Shown: piece by piece, positions 11,801-26,800 of the stretch | Layout: every line of letters begins with the position of its first letter | Position numbering within the stretch: the first letter of the stretch is position 1 | From: Desulfosudis oleivorans Hxd3 | GTDB lineage: Bacteria > Desulfobacterota > Desulfobacteria > Desulfobacterales > Desulfosudaceae | Length of the DNA: 64,000 nt | Direction of reading: 5' to 3' | Assembly (NCBI RefSeq): GCF_000018405.1 | Contig: NC_009943.1 | Coordinates: forward strand, 685,001 to 749,000 | Position numbers and translations under genes: made by a program | The notes under the pieces: generated by a model | Told to the model about the DNA's origin: nothing | Databases searched by the model: none | Seen by the model: the letters and a program-made list of their open reading frames with translations, nothing else

Positions 11801-14800
11801 GCGGCACGGCGATTTTTACCTACACCGCTGATACCGAGTATGCAAAAGATATTACTGTTTTCGGTACTGCCGGCAACGACCAGATGGCCATGGCGGACGG
11901 TGCCGGCACCACCTATGTGGTCAGCAGCACCACCGCCACCTTTGGTGATATCACCCTTGACGATCCCGGCGCCGGCGGGATCCTGACCCTCAACGGCGGA
12001 GATGGAGACGACACCATTACCGTGAACGTGACCGGTCTGGCCGCCGACCTGGTGCTTCAGGGCGGGAAAGGAGACAACACCGTCACCGCCGTCAACGGCA
12101 CGTTTGCCACCCTGAACCTGGGCGGGGATTTTACCACCATGAACGCCGCCGGCGCCACGGTGACCGATTTTGTTTTTGACGCCCGCCCGTCAATCGCCAA
12201 CCGGGTCACCGTCTCCCGGGTGGGCGGGCAGATTCAGATCGTGGATGAGACCGACATCGGTACCACCACGACCACCATCAATGATCCCACCGGGTCCCTG
12301 ACCATTAACACGGGTTACAACGCGCCGGAAACAACAGAGTATATCCATCTTGGGGCACTGACCCTGGACGCCGACCTGATCCTGGATGCCGGCAGCCTGA
12401 ACCGGAACTCGGACGGAGGGGACACGGTCCTCATTCAGGGCGATCTTGTCCTGGGCGGCCACTCCCTGGAGATCAAGGCCGACACGATCACCGTTGAAAG
12501 CGGCGTTACGGTTAATACCGGAGACGCCTCCGGCACCACTGCCGGCAATATCACCCTTGAGGGCCACGACATCACCCTGGAAACCGGTGCCAGCCTGCTG
12601 GCCGCCGACGATGTCAATGGCGACATCACCATTCTGGCAGTGGACAACACCGCCCTTTTCGTGCCCCTGATCGATATCGATATCAGTCATGTCAGCTTTA
12701 CCATGAAGAGCGGGGCGGCGATTGAGGGCGGCAACGTGGAGATCATCGCTTCCGCCAGCAACCAGCAGGTTTTTGAAAACAACGAAGAGGGATTTGGCGG
12801 CAAGGCCCTGGGCCTTCTGGAGAGCGCCCTGGGCGTGGTGGAGGACCTGAATTTCTTTATTACCGTCAGCTACGTGGAATCCACCGCCAAGATCGACATT
12901 CAGGACGGATCGGTTATCACCGCTGAGCAGTTTACCGCCTATGCCAACACCTATGCCGACGTCAGGGCCAAGCTCATCAAGTCCTGGGGCGTGGGCGGCG
13001 CCGCCGGCGTGGCCATCAGCGAGGCCAGCGTCACCCTTGCCGGCGAGCTCAACGTCACGGGCAATGTCACCCTGCGTTCCCTGGCGGACATCACCATGGA
13101 CGTGGTGGCCACACCTTCTCCGGTCAAGGGCGTGGCCGTGGCCGTGGGTATATCGGTGATCGACTCCGAATCCACGGTGCATGTGACCGATACGGCAGAG
13201 CTCACCATCGGCGGCGATCTTTCCATGCGGGCCGAGACCATTGAGCACAGCCGCGTGCTGGCCCAGTCCACCAGTGGAAAAGACGGGGCCGTGGGCCTGG
13301 CGTTTGCCATTACCGTGGAACAGGGCAGCACCAACGCCTGGATGGACGGACAGGCCGTGATCGGCGGCGATGTACTGGTCTCCGCCGGCATGGTGCAGGA
13401 GATGATCGAGGTCAAGAAGCTTTATTTTCTGCCCTCCACCACCATCGGTACCGGCGCCCAGGCCGGCGTGGGCAGCAATTCCAGCGGCGATGTTCTGGAC
13501 GACGTGAAGTCATCCGCCCAGTCCGCCATTCTTGCCAAGGTGATGAGCCCGGTTCAGGGCAAGATCGACAAGGTCACCAAGTGGTTCAAGACCAAGCTGG
13601 GCATCAGCGATGAGCCTTCCAAGGAGCCGCCCTTTGACGTGGCCGGCGCCGTCTCTTTTGTATATGACAGCAATGAAACCTCGGCCCGGATCGGCGACGG
13701 CGACGACGCCACATTTGACGGCGCCCTTGATGCCGGCGGCTCCGTGCTGGTGATCAGTTCCATCGCGTCATGCCCCTATGTCAGCGCCAATGCGTCGGCC
13801 AGCAACAACGACTCCACCCAGCCGTCAGGCGGCAAGGCGGACAGCAAGTTCTCCGGTTCGGCCGCCATCTCCATCGGCATTTACAAAAACGATGCCGAAG
13901 CGGTTATCAACGACGGGGCCGTGGTGGATGCCGTGGACGATATCAACGTCTGCGCCGCGGCCTTGAACGACTATGTGTTTGTCTGGGGCAGGAATCTCTA
14001 TGATGTCTGGGTCCAGGAGGCTGATTACACCACCGATGACGCCGGCCCGGTGACGGTCCTGGAGGGCCAGACCGTGGAAGTGACCTCCGGTTATACCGGC
14101 AACGGTGAGGAGGGCACCTGGTACAAGTATCTCGGCGCGGCAGACCTGTCCGTTGATGACTGGTCAACGGTTGATTTTTCGGACGAAGCCCTCTGGGAGG
14201 GGATCAATCCGCTGCACAAGAAGGGCATGGATTTTGTCACCAACCTGACCACCTATCTGAGCGGGGATTTCGGCATGTCGGCCTGGCTGGGCAATTCCTG
14301 GACCCAGGCCACGGCCGAGGGTGACACCCTGGCCATTGCCGGCGCCGTCACCTATCTGGACATGGCCAACAACGCCGAGGCGGCCATTCGAAAGGACGCG
14401 CAGATCAACCAGAATGACGGCGGCGACGGGTTCGGCGACGTGGTGGTCCAGGCCGTCAACCTCAACGAAACAGTCAACCTGGGCGGCAACATCAACCTGC
14501 CGGGGATATCCTCGGAACCGGAAGAAGGAAAGACGCTTCCCAAGCTGTCGGCCCAGTACAAACCCAAGGACCTGCTCGGCACCAAGGCCGAGGACGGCAA
14601 GGGGGCTGTGGGCGCCACGGTCATGATTTACAACTATAAGGACACCACCGAGGCTGTTATCGAAGACGGCGTAATCCTTTCCGCCGACAGCCTGCTGGTG
14701 GACGCCCAGACCGGAACCATGGGTGTCAATGTGGGGGCCTCGGGCGGCCAGGGCGGCAAGGTTGGGTTCAACGGCGTGGTCATCGTCAATGTGGTTGATA

Positions 14801-17800
14801 ACGAAACCACGGCCCGTATCGATGCCGGGGCCGACATTGCCGTGGGCAGCGGCCTGGTGGTGGATGGCGTTGCCTTTGATCCTGAGGATGCCATCAGCCT
14901 TATCGGCGACTGGATCGATCTCGGGGGCTATTACGGGCTTAAGGCCGGGGACTCGCTCGTTTATGACAACGGCGGTGGAACCAGCATCGGCGGGCTGACC
15001 CAGGGAGAGACCTACTATGTGGCGGCCGTGTCCGGCACGAAAATTCGGTTGGCGGACGCCTCGGGCAACGCCATCGGCCTGGATAAGGATTCCGCCACCG
15101 GTGCCGATCACAACCTGACCGGCATAAATTCCCTGGTGGTCAACGCCCGGGACGATCTTTTTCTGGTGGATGTGGCCGGTGGTGTGGCGGTGTCCAGCGA
15201 GGTCGGTATCGGGGCCTCAGTCAATGTCAATATCGTCAATCGGGATACCCAGGCCCTTATCGGCGATTTGCATGATACCGATGCGGCGGACCAGACTGCC
15301 GTGGGTGACCGCGGGACAGTGACAGTGGCGGGCAACACCGCGGTCAGCGCCGTCAATGACGGTTTTATCGGCGGTTTTTCCGTGGCCGGGGCCGTGGCCA
15401 AGAGTTCCCAGAAAGCACCGGGCAGCGGCGGTGGCACCAGCTCCAACCGGGGCACCGGCGGCACCCAGGGCTCTGATGGCAGCGTGACAAGTAACGACGC
15501 CCTGTCTTCCTGGCAGAGCAAGTGGGCCTCGGTCCTTGGTGAGGGCAAAGACAAGGGCAAGCTTTCCGGTGATGTGGCCGGTGATACGTCCAAATCCACA
15601 GACCAGACCGCCCAGTCCAAGTCGGGGTTTGCCGTTTCCGGCGCGGTGGTGGTCGATGTGGTTGACGACAACGCCCGGGCCTATATCTTCAATGCCGGAG
15701 CCGTGACCTTGACCAGTGACGGATCCCTGAGCGTTTCGGCCGGCAATGACACCGATCTGGGTTCCTTTGCCGGGGCCGTGGCATATGCCAAGGGCAGCGG
15801 CACCGGTTCCGGCACCGCCGTGGGCGGCGCCTTTGGCGTCAATGTGCTGTCCGGCGCCACGGAAGCATTTATTGAGGACGCCGTCAGCCTGACGGCGAAC
15901 GATCTTTCCATTGTGGCGGACCGCGAAGGCCTGAACGTGGCCATCGTGGCCGGCGTCGGTATCGGTATGGGCCAGAAGGGCGTGGGCGTGGCCGGATCGG
16001 TCAGTGTTAATATCGCCCTGTTCACCGTGGAAGCGGCCCTGCGCGATATCACCGGCCCGGTCCAGGTGAATACCCTGTCCGTCACCGCTGATGACGATTC
16101 CACCCTGATCGCCATTGCCGGTTCAGTGGCTTTTGGCGGCAAGGCCGGGGTAGGCATTGCCATGGGGTTTTCCTGGACGGAAACCGATGTGTCCGCTCTG
16201 GTTTCAAACGTCAGCAACCTGACCCATACCGGCGATTTTACCGTTGACGCCACGGCCGACGGCCTGATCGTGGCGGTCACCGGTTCGGTGGGTATTTCCG
16301 CGGGCCAGGCCAAGGGGTATGCCGGGGCCGGCACGGTTTCCATCAATTTTTTGAAAAACACCCTGGAAGCGAAGATTGTCGACACGATCGTCACCGCCGC
16401 TTCCACAGGCGACATTAGCGTTGACGCCGACGACAGCACCGGCATTTACTCTTTTGCCGGCGCCCTGGCCGCCGGCAAGACCGCCGGTCTGGGCGCGGCC
16501 ATTGCCGTAAACTCGCTGGACAACAGCGTCACCGCCCTGGTCGATGGCTCAACTCTGGAGACTTCCGGCGATTTTTCCGCCACGGCCGAAGAAACCGGCA
16601 CCGTGGTCACCGTGGCCGTGGCCGGGGCCGGTTCGACAAAGCTGGCAATTGCCGGTTCCGTGGCCATCAATATTTTTGACAACGATATTACAGCCAGGGT
16701 GGTCGACAGCGCCATTTCCGCCAACGCCGTGGCCTTTACCGCCGAAGACCGGTCCACCAGCGTGGCCGCGGCCGGCGGGATCGCCATTTCCACGGGCCAG
16801 GCCGGGGTCGGCGCGGCCGTGGGCGTGAACCTGATCTTCAACAACGTCACGGCCCGGGTGGAAAATTCGGCCATTGACGCAGCATCGGCCATTGACGTGA
16901 GCGCCGGTGCCGAAACCCTTCTGGTCAGTGTTACCTTGGGCGGCGCCGGGGGCGAGAAGTTCGCCCTGGGTGGGTCTTTTTCCGCCAACGTGGTCATGAA
17001 TACCGTTACCGCCGATATTATCAGCGGCTCGACGCTGGATGCGGCCGGAGATATCGGCATTGCGGCATCCGACACCACCACGGCCGTGATCGTGGCCGGC
17101 GGGTTTGCCGGATCGGGTAAGGCGGCCGTTGGTCTTTCCTTTTCCCAGCTCTATATGGAGAACCAGACCACGGCGGTCATTGACGACGCTACCGTTACAT
17201 CCACCGGTGGAAGCATCGGCCTGGCCGCCGGCATCGCGCCGCCGGCCAGCAAGGCCGAGCTTTCCGATGTTCGCATGATGACCTACGGTGTCGACCTGCC
17301 CGACACCAACAGCTCCTCGATTTTTAACCTGACCGTGGCCGGGGCCGGGGCCGGAAAAGTGGCCGCCGGTTTTGCCCTTTCCGTGAATAACATCAACAAC
17401 ACCATCACGGCGGAAATCCGAAACGGATCCGTGGTGGACGGTTCTGCCGGCGTGGCCCTGTCGGCCATTGACGCGTCCGTTATCGATGCCATCGCCCTGG
17501 GCGTGGCCGGTGCCGGAGACGTGGCCGTGGGCGGGGCCGTTTCCGTGAACACCATCACCAACACCATCGGCACGGCTATCAGCGAGTCAACCGTTCGGGC
17601 CGGTGTCAACGCCACTGGCACCGTGCTGACCAATGCCGATGCCGCCGTGACCCTGGATTCGGCGTCATCATCCATCATTCGCGCCCTGGCCATCGGGGTG
17701 TCCGGCTCCGGCAAGGTGGCCGTGTCCGTTACGGCCCTGGGCAATGCCGTGGCCAACGATGTTTCCGCTGAGATCATCGGTTCCACGGTCATGGCCGGCG

Positions 17801-20800
17801 GTGATATTTCGCTTACGGCCTCCGATATTGCGCCGGCCCTCATTCCCGGCATGGAACTCGCCGCCGAGGACCAGGACCGGCTGGATGACAGCCTGGCTGA
17901 TTCGCCCGTTGACCCCCAGGGCAATATCCTGTCCTTGATGATCAGCGTGGCCGGTTCCGGCAAGGTGGCGGTCAGCGCCGCCCTGGCAGGTAATGTGATC
18001 AACAATACCGTAACGACCCTTGTTGATGATGCCACCGTGCTGGCCGGCATCAACGCCGTTACCGGGGATGTGATCAACGCCGCGGCGGATGTCACCATGG
18101 CGGCCCTGTCCAAGGCCGGCATTGTGGCCGTTACCGTGGGCGTGGCCGGCGCCGGCAACGTGGCGGTCCAGGCCACCGGTTTTGGTAATGTGATTACCAA
18201 CACCGTGGCGTCGTCCATTCAGGGCAATGCAACGGTCTCTTCCGGCCATGATTTTTCTCTGACAGCCTACGATCAATCCACGATCCGGTCCCTGGCCATC
18301 GGCGTGGCCGCCTCTGGCAGCGCGGCGGTGTCCGCCCTGATCGGTGCCAACGTTGTCACCAACACGGTGACGGCCCAGATCGCCGGATCCGAAGCGTCCA
18401 GCGGTGGCGCCCTGACCGTGGACGCCCAGAACAGTTCCGCCATTTACAGCTTTGCCGGCGGCGTGGCCGCCTCCGGCTCGGTGGCGGTTCAGGTAAGCCT
18501 GGCCGCCAACGTGGTGGCCAACCGCACGGAAGCCTCCATCAATGACCGCACCTTTGACGAAGACGGTGATCTGGTGGAAGGCGTGACCGTGGCGTCCGTC
18601 GTGAATGCCGGTGGCTCCCTGTCGGTTACAGCGGATGACACCTCCAGCATCGACGCCATCGGCATCGGCGTGGCCGGGTCCGGCTCCGTGGCCGTGGGCG
18701 TGGCCCTGTCGGCCAACGTTATTGCCAACAGCATCCTTGCCTCCGTCGAGGGGTCCACCGTGGACGCCGGCGGGTCCGTGGGCCTGGCCGCTGAATCCGA
18801 AGCCATTATCCGGGCCATTGCCATCGGCGTGTCCGGTTCCGGCACCGTGGCCGTGCAGGTCACGGCCATGGGCAACGTCATCACCAATACCGTGTCCGCG
18901 ACCATCACCGATGCCACGGTGACCGCGGCTGATAACGTGACCCTTGAAGCGTCCGATATCGCGCCCAGCGCCATTCCCGAGTGGATGGTTTCAGCCGAAG
19001 ACATGGACAGCATCAACGGATCCCTGGAAGATTCGCCCATTGATATGGATGCCAGTATTCTGGCGATCAATATCAGCGTGGCCGGCTCCGGCGCCGTGGC
19101 CGTCAACGGGGCTTTCACGGGCAATGTCATCACCAACACCGTTGTTTCTTCCATTGAAAACGCCACGGTAACTGCCACGGCCGGAGAAGTGATTCTGGCC
19201 TCGGATTCAAAGGCCCGTATTATCGCCGCCACCGTGGGAGTGGGGGCCTCGGGCGCGGTGGCCGTGAATGTCACCGGCTTCGGCAACGTCATTGTGAACC
19301 AGGTGGAAGCATCCATCACGGACGGCGCCGTTGTGACCACCGGGGCGGATGTCCTGCTATCGGCTGTCGATGATTCTTCCATCAGTTCCATCGGCCTGTC
19401 CGTGGCCGGTTCCGGGGCCGTGGCGGTATCGGTCATCGTCGGCGCCAACGTGATCACCAACCATGTCACGGCCGGGATAAACGATGCCACCGTGGACAGC
19501 GGCGGGGCCATCGGCCTTATCGCTTCGCAGGAAGCCGCCATCTTCAGCTTTGCGGGCGGCGTGGCGGCAACCGGAGCGGTGTCGGTCCAGGTGAGCCTGG
19601 CCGCCAACGTGATTACCAATACCACGGAAGCGTCCATTGTCGAATCCACCGTCGACGCTGATGGCGATGTTTTTCTGGCCGCATCCGACAGCTCCAGTAT
19701 CGACTCTTTTGCCTTTGGCGTGTCCGGTTCCGGGGCCGTGGCCGTGGGCGTGGCCCTGTCGGCCAATGTCATCGCCAACACGGTGACCGCTTCTATTGAA
19801 GACGCCACTGTCACGGCCGGCGGCGCGGTGAGCCTGACCGCGACCTCTGAAGCGATCATTCGGGCCGTGGCCCTTGGCGTATCCGGTTCCGGCGCCGTGG
19901 CCGTGCAGGTGACGGCCATGGGCAACGTGGTGACCAATCATGTCCTGGCCACGATTACCGATTCCACGGTCACGGCCGTGAACGATGTCACCATCGAAGC
20001 GTCCGATATCGCGCCCAGTGCCATTCCCGCCTGGATGGTGCCGGCCGACAAGATGGACGAGATCAACGAATCCCTGGAAGATTCGCCCATCGACCTGGAT
20101 GCCAATATCGTGGCCCTGAATATCAGTGTGGCCGGTTCCGGGGCCGTGGCCGTCAACGGGGCACTGACCGGCAACGTGATTGCCAATACGGTTTGCGCGG
20201 ATATCGACGCCTCCACGGTCCGTGCGGGCGTTGATATCAATGACGTGGTCATCAATACCGCCGCTGCCGTGGGCCTGCTGGCCTCTTCCCGGTCCCGGAT
20301 CATCTCCATATCGGTGGGCGTGGGCGGCTCCGGGGTGGTGGCGGTCAATGCCACCTGCTTTGGCAACGTGATCACCAATACCGTGGAGACGTCCGTAAAG
20401 GGTGGTTCAGTGATAAAGGCCGGCGGCAATGTCGATCTTGACGCCACGGACAGCTCCTCCATCAGCTCCATCGGCCTGTCCGTGGCCGGGTCAGGGGTGG
20501 TGGCGGTCTCCGTGATCGCCGCGGCCAACGTGATAACCAACACCACGGTGGCCCAGATCGCCGGTTCCACCGTGGAAGCCGGCGGCAACGTGACCCTTGA
20601 CGCCATACAGAACGCTGTTATCTACGGTTTTGCCGGCGGTGTGGCCGCCTCGGGCGTGGTCAGCGTCCAGCTCTCCCTGGCGGCCAACGTGATCACCAAT
20701 ACCACCGAAGCATCCATCACCGACCGGGTGTTTAACGAGGACGGCTCGATAAATGAAGGCGCGTCCGCGCCGTCAACGGTCACCGCCGATGGCGACGTTG

Positions 20801-23800
20801 CCCTGCTGGCAAAAGACAGCTCCAGTATTGACTCTGTTGCCTTTGGCGTGTCCGGTACCGGTGGCGTGGCCGTGGGCGCGGTGTTGTCAGCCAATGTCAT
20901 CACCAACGACATTGCCACGGCCGTTACAGGTTCCACGGTTGCCGCCGGCGGGGCGGTAAGCCTGGATTCAGAATCCTCGGCCGTGATCCGGTCCCTCAAC
21001 CTGGGCGTGTCCGGTTCCGGGGCCGTGGCCGTGACCGTCAATGCCATGGGCAATACCGTTGTCAACAGCGTGACCGCTGATATCACCGACGCCACGGTAA
21101 CCGCCGGAACCGACGTCAGCCTGGCCGCTTCGGACATGGCGCCGGACACCGTGTCGGCATTGAACGTTCCCGCCGACAGGGAAGATGAGGTGACCGCTGC
21201 CTTTGATGATACCGAATCCCCCTTTGGCGCGGACTCCTTTACTGACGCCAACATTCTGGCGATGAACATCAGCGTGTCCGGCTCCGGCCTGGTGGCCGTG
21301 GATGTAAATCTCACCGGCAACGTCATTATCAATACCGTGTTGACTACTATCGACAACTCCACGGTAACGGCCACCGGCGGCAATCTGAGCATGACCGCCG
21401 AATCCAGGGCCGTGATTACTTCCCTTTCCCTGGGCGTGGGCGCGTCCGGCGCGGTCTCTGTGGGGGCCGTGGCTTTCGGTAACGTGATCACCAATACCGT
21501 GGAGTCTGTCATTCAAAACGGCGCCACGGTAACGGCCGGCGGTGCACTGGCCCTGGCCGCGGCGGACCGTTCCGCCATCGGCTCCATTGGCCTGAGCATA
21601 TCGGCTTCCGGCGGCGTGGCCGTCTCCGCCATTGTGGGCTACAACGAGATTGACAACACCATTTCCGCAAAAATCGACGACGCCACCGTGGAAAGCGGCG
21701 GGGCCATGAGCCTGACCGCCCTGTCCGATGCCGATATCTTCAGTTTTTCCGGCGGCGTGGCCGCCTCCGGCGTGGTGTCGGCCCAGGTCTCCGTTTCCAT
21801 CAACACCATCGAGAACGAGGTGACCGCTGCTGTCAGCGATGCCGATATTACGGCGGGCGGGCTCTCTCTTTTCGCCCGGGATCTGTCCACCATGGATTCC
21901 GTGGCCATCGGCGTATCGGCGTCGGGTTTTGGCGCGGCCGGGGCCGCGGTTTCCAAGAACCTGATCGATAACAGCGTGCAAGCCACGATTACCGCTTCCA
22001 CAATAACGGCCGGCGCCGGCGGCGTTTCGCTGACCGCCGAATCCCCGGCCCTGATCCGCTCCTTTGCCGCGGGTATCGCCGGTTCAGGGCTGGCCGCCGG
22101 CCAGGCCTCGGTGACGCTTAACGAGATTACCAACACCATTACAGCCAAAATCGATGATTCCGACATTCACTCCACCGGCACGGTTTCTCTGCTGGCCTCG
22201 GACGAGGCGCCGGATGCGATCCCCGATTTTCTGGGTGACATGATGATCCCCACCGGTATCATTGATACGGCCACCGACAACCTCGATGGCGAGAGCGTGG
22301 ATCAGGCCGCCAATATCGTGTCTTTTGCCGCTACCATCGCCTTGTCCGGCGGTGTGGCCGGCAGCGCGGCCGTGGCGGAGAACACCATTACCAACACAGT
22401 GGTGGCCCGGGTGATCGATTCCGACGTGACGTCAACCGCCGGTGGTATTACTTCGGAGGCCCTGTCGGGATCACGCATTTCCACCCTGTCGGCGGGTATC
22501 GGCGTGGCCGGAGGGCTGGCCCTGAACGCCTCTGTATCCGTTAACACCATAGAAAACACGATCCAATCCTCGATCACCGGCACCGGTGAAATTTCGGCCC
22601 ATGGCACGGTGGGCCTGACCGCGGTCGATGATTCCCGTATCGACGCCCTTACCTTCAGTGTGGCCGGCGCCCTGGCCGCCGCCCTGGGCGGGGCCGTGGT
22701 CACCAACACGGTGGACAATGATGTGTCCGCCTTTATTCAAGGTACTTCCGGCACCGATAAAATTCAGGTATTTTCAGCCGGCCAGGTGTCCCTTCTGGCC
22801 GATGCCCGGCAGATCATCGGGGGCCGCAGCATCGGCGCCACAGTGGGCGCGGTGGCCGCGGGCGCTTCCGTGTCCGTGGGCACGGTGAGCGGTTCCACCA
22901 AAGCCTATATCGGCAATTATGTCGAGGTGGGCATGGCGGCGGGCAATACCGTGGGGGGGATAACCATTACAGCCGAGGCTGATGCGCGGGTCAATTCCGA
23001 TACCACAGCCATTTCCGCGGGTATCGGGGCGGGGTCGGGCAATGATGGCCGGGCCATTATCACGTCCCCGGTGGAGGCCTATATCTCCGGTACCGGTACG
23101 GGTGTGGTTGTGACGGACGATATCATCGTGAGCGCGACGGTCCGGCCCAAGGCCGTGGCCGATACCTGGGGTGTGAACGCCGGTGCCCTGGCCGTGGGTG
23201 TTTCCCTGTCCGAGGCCACGGTGACCTCTACGGTGAATGCCTATGTGGGCGGCAGCATCACCGCCGGCAGCCTGACGGTGAGCGCGGCCCAGGATCTGCC
23301 GCCAAGTGGCGATTCGGCCAAGGCCGAGGCCACCGGCTCTGGCGGCGCCCTGGTCGGCGTGGACGCCACCGTCGCCACCGCTACCAGCGACGCCACAGTG
23401 AAGGGGTATGTGCTGGCCAATACCACCCTGAATATCGCCGGCGCTACTGTTATTAGTGCCGATACCGAGACCCGGCAGCGGGCCGAGGCCGACAGCAACG
23501 TGGGTGGCGTGGTGGCTGTGGGCGTAAGCAGTGCCACGGCCTCGTCCGACACCGAGACAAAAGCCTGGCTGGGCAGCGGGGTCCAGCTTACCGGCGGCAG
23601 CCTGAGCATCACGGCCACCGGCCATGACGATAACCTGGCCGACACCACGGCCGGTGCCTTTGGCGGCATTCCCGTGTCATCGGCCACGGCTGTCACCGAC
23701 AATACCAGCACCACCACGGCGGAGATTAAAGACGGCGTGGTCGGCAGAAATATCGACCTGACCAGCGGCGGCACCGGCGAATTTCAGATTGTGGCCGACC

Positions 23801-26800
23801 ATACCGCCACCTTTGACAGCATGGTCAGCGCCATTGCCGGCGGCCTTTTCGGCGGCACCGGCGCGGAAATCGACAACACCGTCACCTCCACGGTGGATGC
23901 CAGGGTGGGGGACAGTGTGAATGTCACGGCCACAGACATTCTCATGGACGCGGTCAACCGGGCCCGCAAGAACGAAGACGGCACGGCCAATATTGACGGC
24001 GAGGCCGGCGGCGCCATTGCCGGCGGCGGGGCCGACAGCGATACCACCATCGATTTCAAGACCCGGGTAACCATCGGCAATGGCACATCCCTGGCGGTGA
24101 CAGGCGACATGGCCTCACCGGGTGATTTTGCGCTGCGGGCCTTAAACGACCTGGTGGTCAAGGACAAGATTAATTTTTTCGCCGCCGGCGGGCTCTCGGG
24201 CCTGGGGGCCTACTCCAGCATTGAAACGTTAAACGACCTGGCCCGGGTGACCGTGGGCGACGCCGATCTTATCAGCGTGGGCGCCATCAATATTTCGGCC
24301 CGGGGCACCGGAGATGTCTCTTCTGTTGTCAACGCTCAGGCCTATGGCGCGGGGACCCTGATTCTCGGCGACGCCGTGGCCAACGTCTGCCCCACCAACG
24401 AGGTGATCATCAACTCCGGCGCCCATATTCAGGCACTGGGGGACCTCAACATCTCCACCGGCACCAATACCAATTTTGTTCGGGACGACTACGCGGTCGA
24501 AGCCACCCTGGACACCTTTGCCGGCAGCGCCATTCCCATTGAGGATGTGGACGCCAGTGCCTATCTGTTCCAGGAAAACACCATCACCGTTGCGTCCGGA
24601 GCACTGCTGGAAACCGCCCGGAGCGTCAGCCTTCATGCTGAAAAATACGGGTTCGGCGAGATGACGGGCCGGGCCAAGACCGTTAACTGGGTCAGTTCCA
24701 TCGCGGACGCCTTAAACGGGGAGGCCGCCGAAGAGATGGTGGGCGGCACGGTCCGTACGGAGAGCCACGCCGTGGTCACCGTCGACGGCACCATCCGCAC
24801 GGGAATCATGCGGAGCTGGTCATTGACCCTTGACGGTTGGGATCGCGAGACCGGAGAAATTACGGCCAGCGGCACGGTCAACGGCACTGACCAGAAGATC
24901 GGGTTTACGGTCACCCAGGAGGTATTGACCTCCGACCTGGTGAACGAACTGATGAATGCCCAGTCCCAGCTGGCGCTTTACCAGGATAAGGGCAATGCCA
25001 CGCTTATTACCTATTACGAGAGCGAGATCGCCCGTCTTGAAGACCTGCTAAGGGAGGAGGGGCTGCTGGAGGGTGAAGACGGCGAATACGCCGCGGTGCA
25101 GCAGTATGTGATGACCGTCAACCTGGATCCGGTCTGGGCCGAAGCCGGTATCATCGATATTCGCGCCGATCAGCTTAAAGGGGATGGCTCCTTTGACGCG
25201 CCGGGTGATGCCAGCGTCACCGTTCTCAACCATACACCGGCCTTTCTCCGGATCAACGGAATCACTATTCCGGAGAAAAACGGCGGACTGTTCTTTAACG
25301 GCCTGGAGATGGCCGACAACAGCACCATCAACACCATCAACGACAACAATGCCGATCTGGACAACCAGATCAATGATCATGAAGGCAATCGCCTGCCCAC
25401 GGGGTGGAGTGCGGTAGTCGGCGGCGGGGCGGCATTTGCCGCCATTCCGGACAATGCCCTGTCCGAGCCGTCTGTTTACGTGGAAAACGATTTTGTGGCC
25501 GGAACGGTCGCCCCGGACGAGATCTATCCATGGCCGGACATTATCGTGGACGGAGCGGTCAGCAACATAAACGGGTCGGCTACCTTTAAAACCCTTCAGG
25601 CCGGTGACGGGAATATTGTTTTTAATGCCTCGGTCCGTGCCAAGGACATGACCGTGATTGCGGGCGGAACGGTCTATATTGACGGGGTGTCCTCCTATTC
25701 GGTGGGCGGTGAGGCCTATTCCCTCTGGAACAGTTACACGGACGAGGGTACCGAATCGGCGACTTCGTCTGACATCAATACGATCCTGGGCATGGAGCCG
25801 GGCGACAAGGTCAACCTTTTCGGGGACAAGATTTTCATCAACGCCGAATACCTGAACATCAACGGGGTCATGCAGAGCGGCAAGGAGGCCTACGTTCTTG
25901 AGCTGGATCAGGATACCATTGATGAAATCAACTCTCTCTCCGCTTCCCAGAAGGGGCTGGTAGTCTTAAAAACCGCTTCCCAGGACGATTTTATCGTGCG
26001 TTTCGATACCACCACGCGGCAGATCATCGTGGATGAGATGAGTGTAAGCGGCGGGCATATCGAACTGACCGGTCATATCCTGAACACCGGGGCAGGTGAG
26101 ATCCGTGTCCTGGGCGGGTATGCCACCGTGGAGATCACCAACGAGACCGCCTATGACCTGGTGATCAACCGCCTGGATGCCTCCCAGCGGGGCGGCGGCA
26201 CCCTTTTTATTAACGACACGGCCACGGACCTGGTGACCCTGTACCGGATGTCGGGCAGTGAAGTGATCCGTACGATAGATGATGGCACAACGGTGCAGGT
26301 TGACGCTCTTGTTCGTACCTTTGACGGCACCGCCTACGCGCCTGTCGATACCTATACCCCCGACGACGGCTGGCGCTACGGCTGGACCATGCTTCAGCAG
26401 GAAGGCATTTTATATACCAGCCATGTGCAGAAGAGCGCCTGGCTGGGTATTGACGCGCTGGCATCCGATCCGGCGGTGGAGAACAATAAGCATTCCGAGC
26501 CCCTGGGCCAGCCGACCATCACAGGAACGGGGCCCTATTTTTACAAGGATACGGATATTACTGATGATTACACCTATCTGCACACCCAGCAGACCATCGC
26601 CACCGAGGACTGGAAGCTGACAGATAAACGGGTGGACAGCACCTGGTACGGTGAGAAAACCTATCATACCTGGTGGAAAAAGGAAGAAACAGTAGAGCAC
26701 ACCTACACTCACACTATTTCCGCCGACCGTCCCTTTGATATTACCTTCCTCGGTCATGACCAGGGCCAGGTTACCATCGATTCCCACGGGGACGTCGTTT

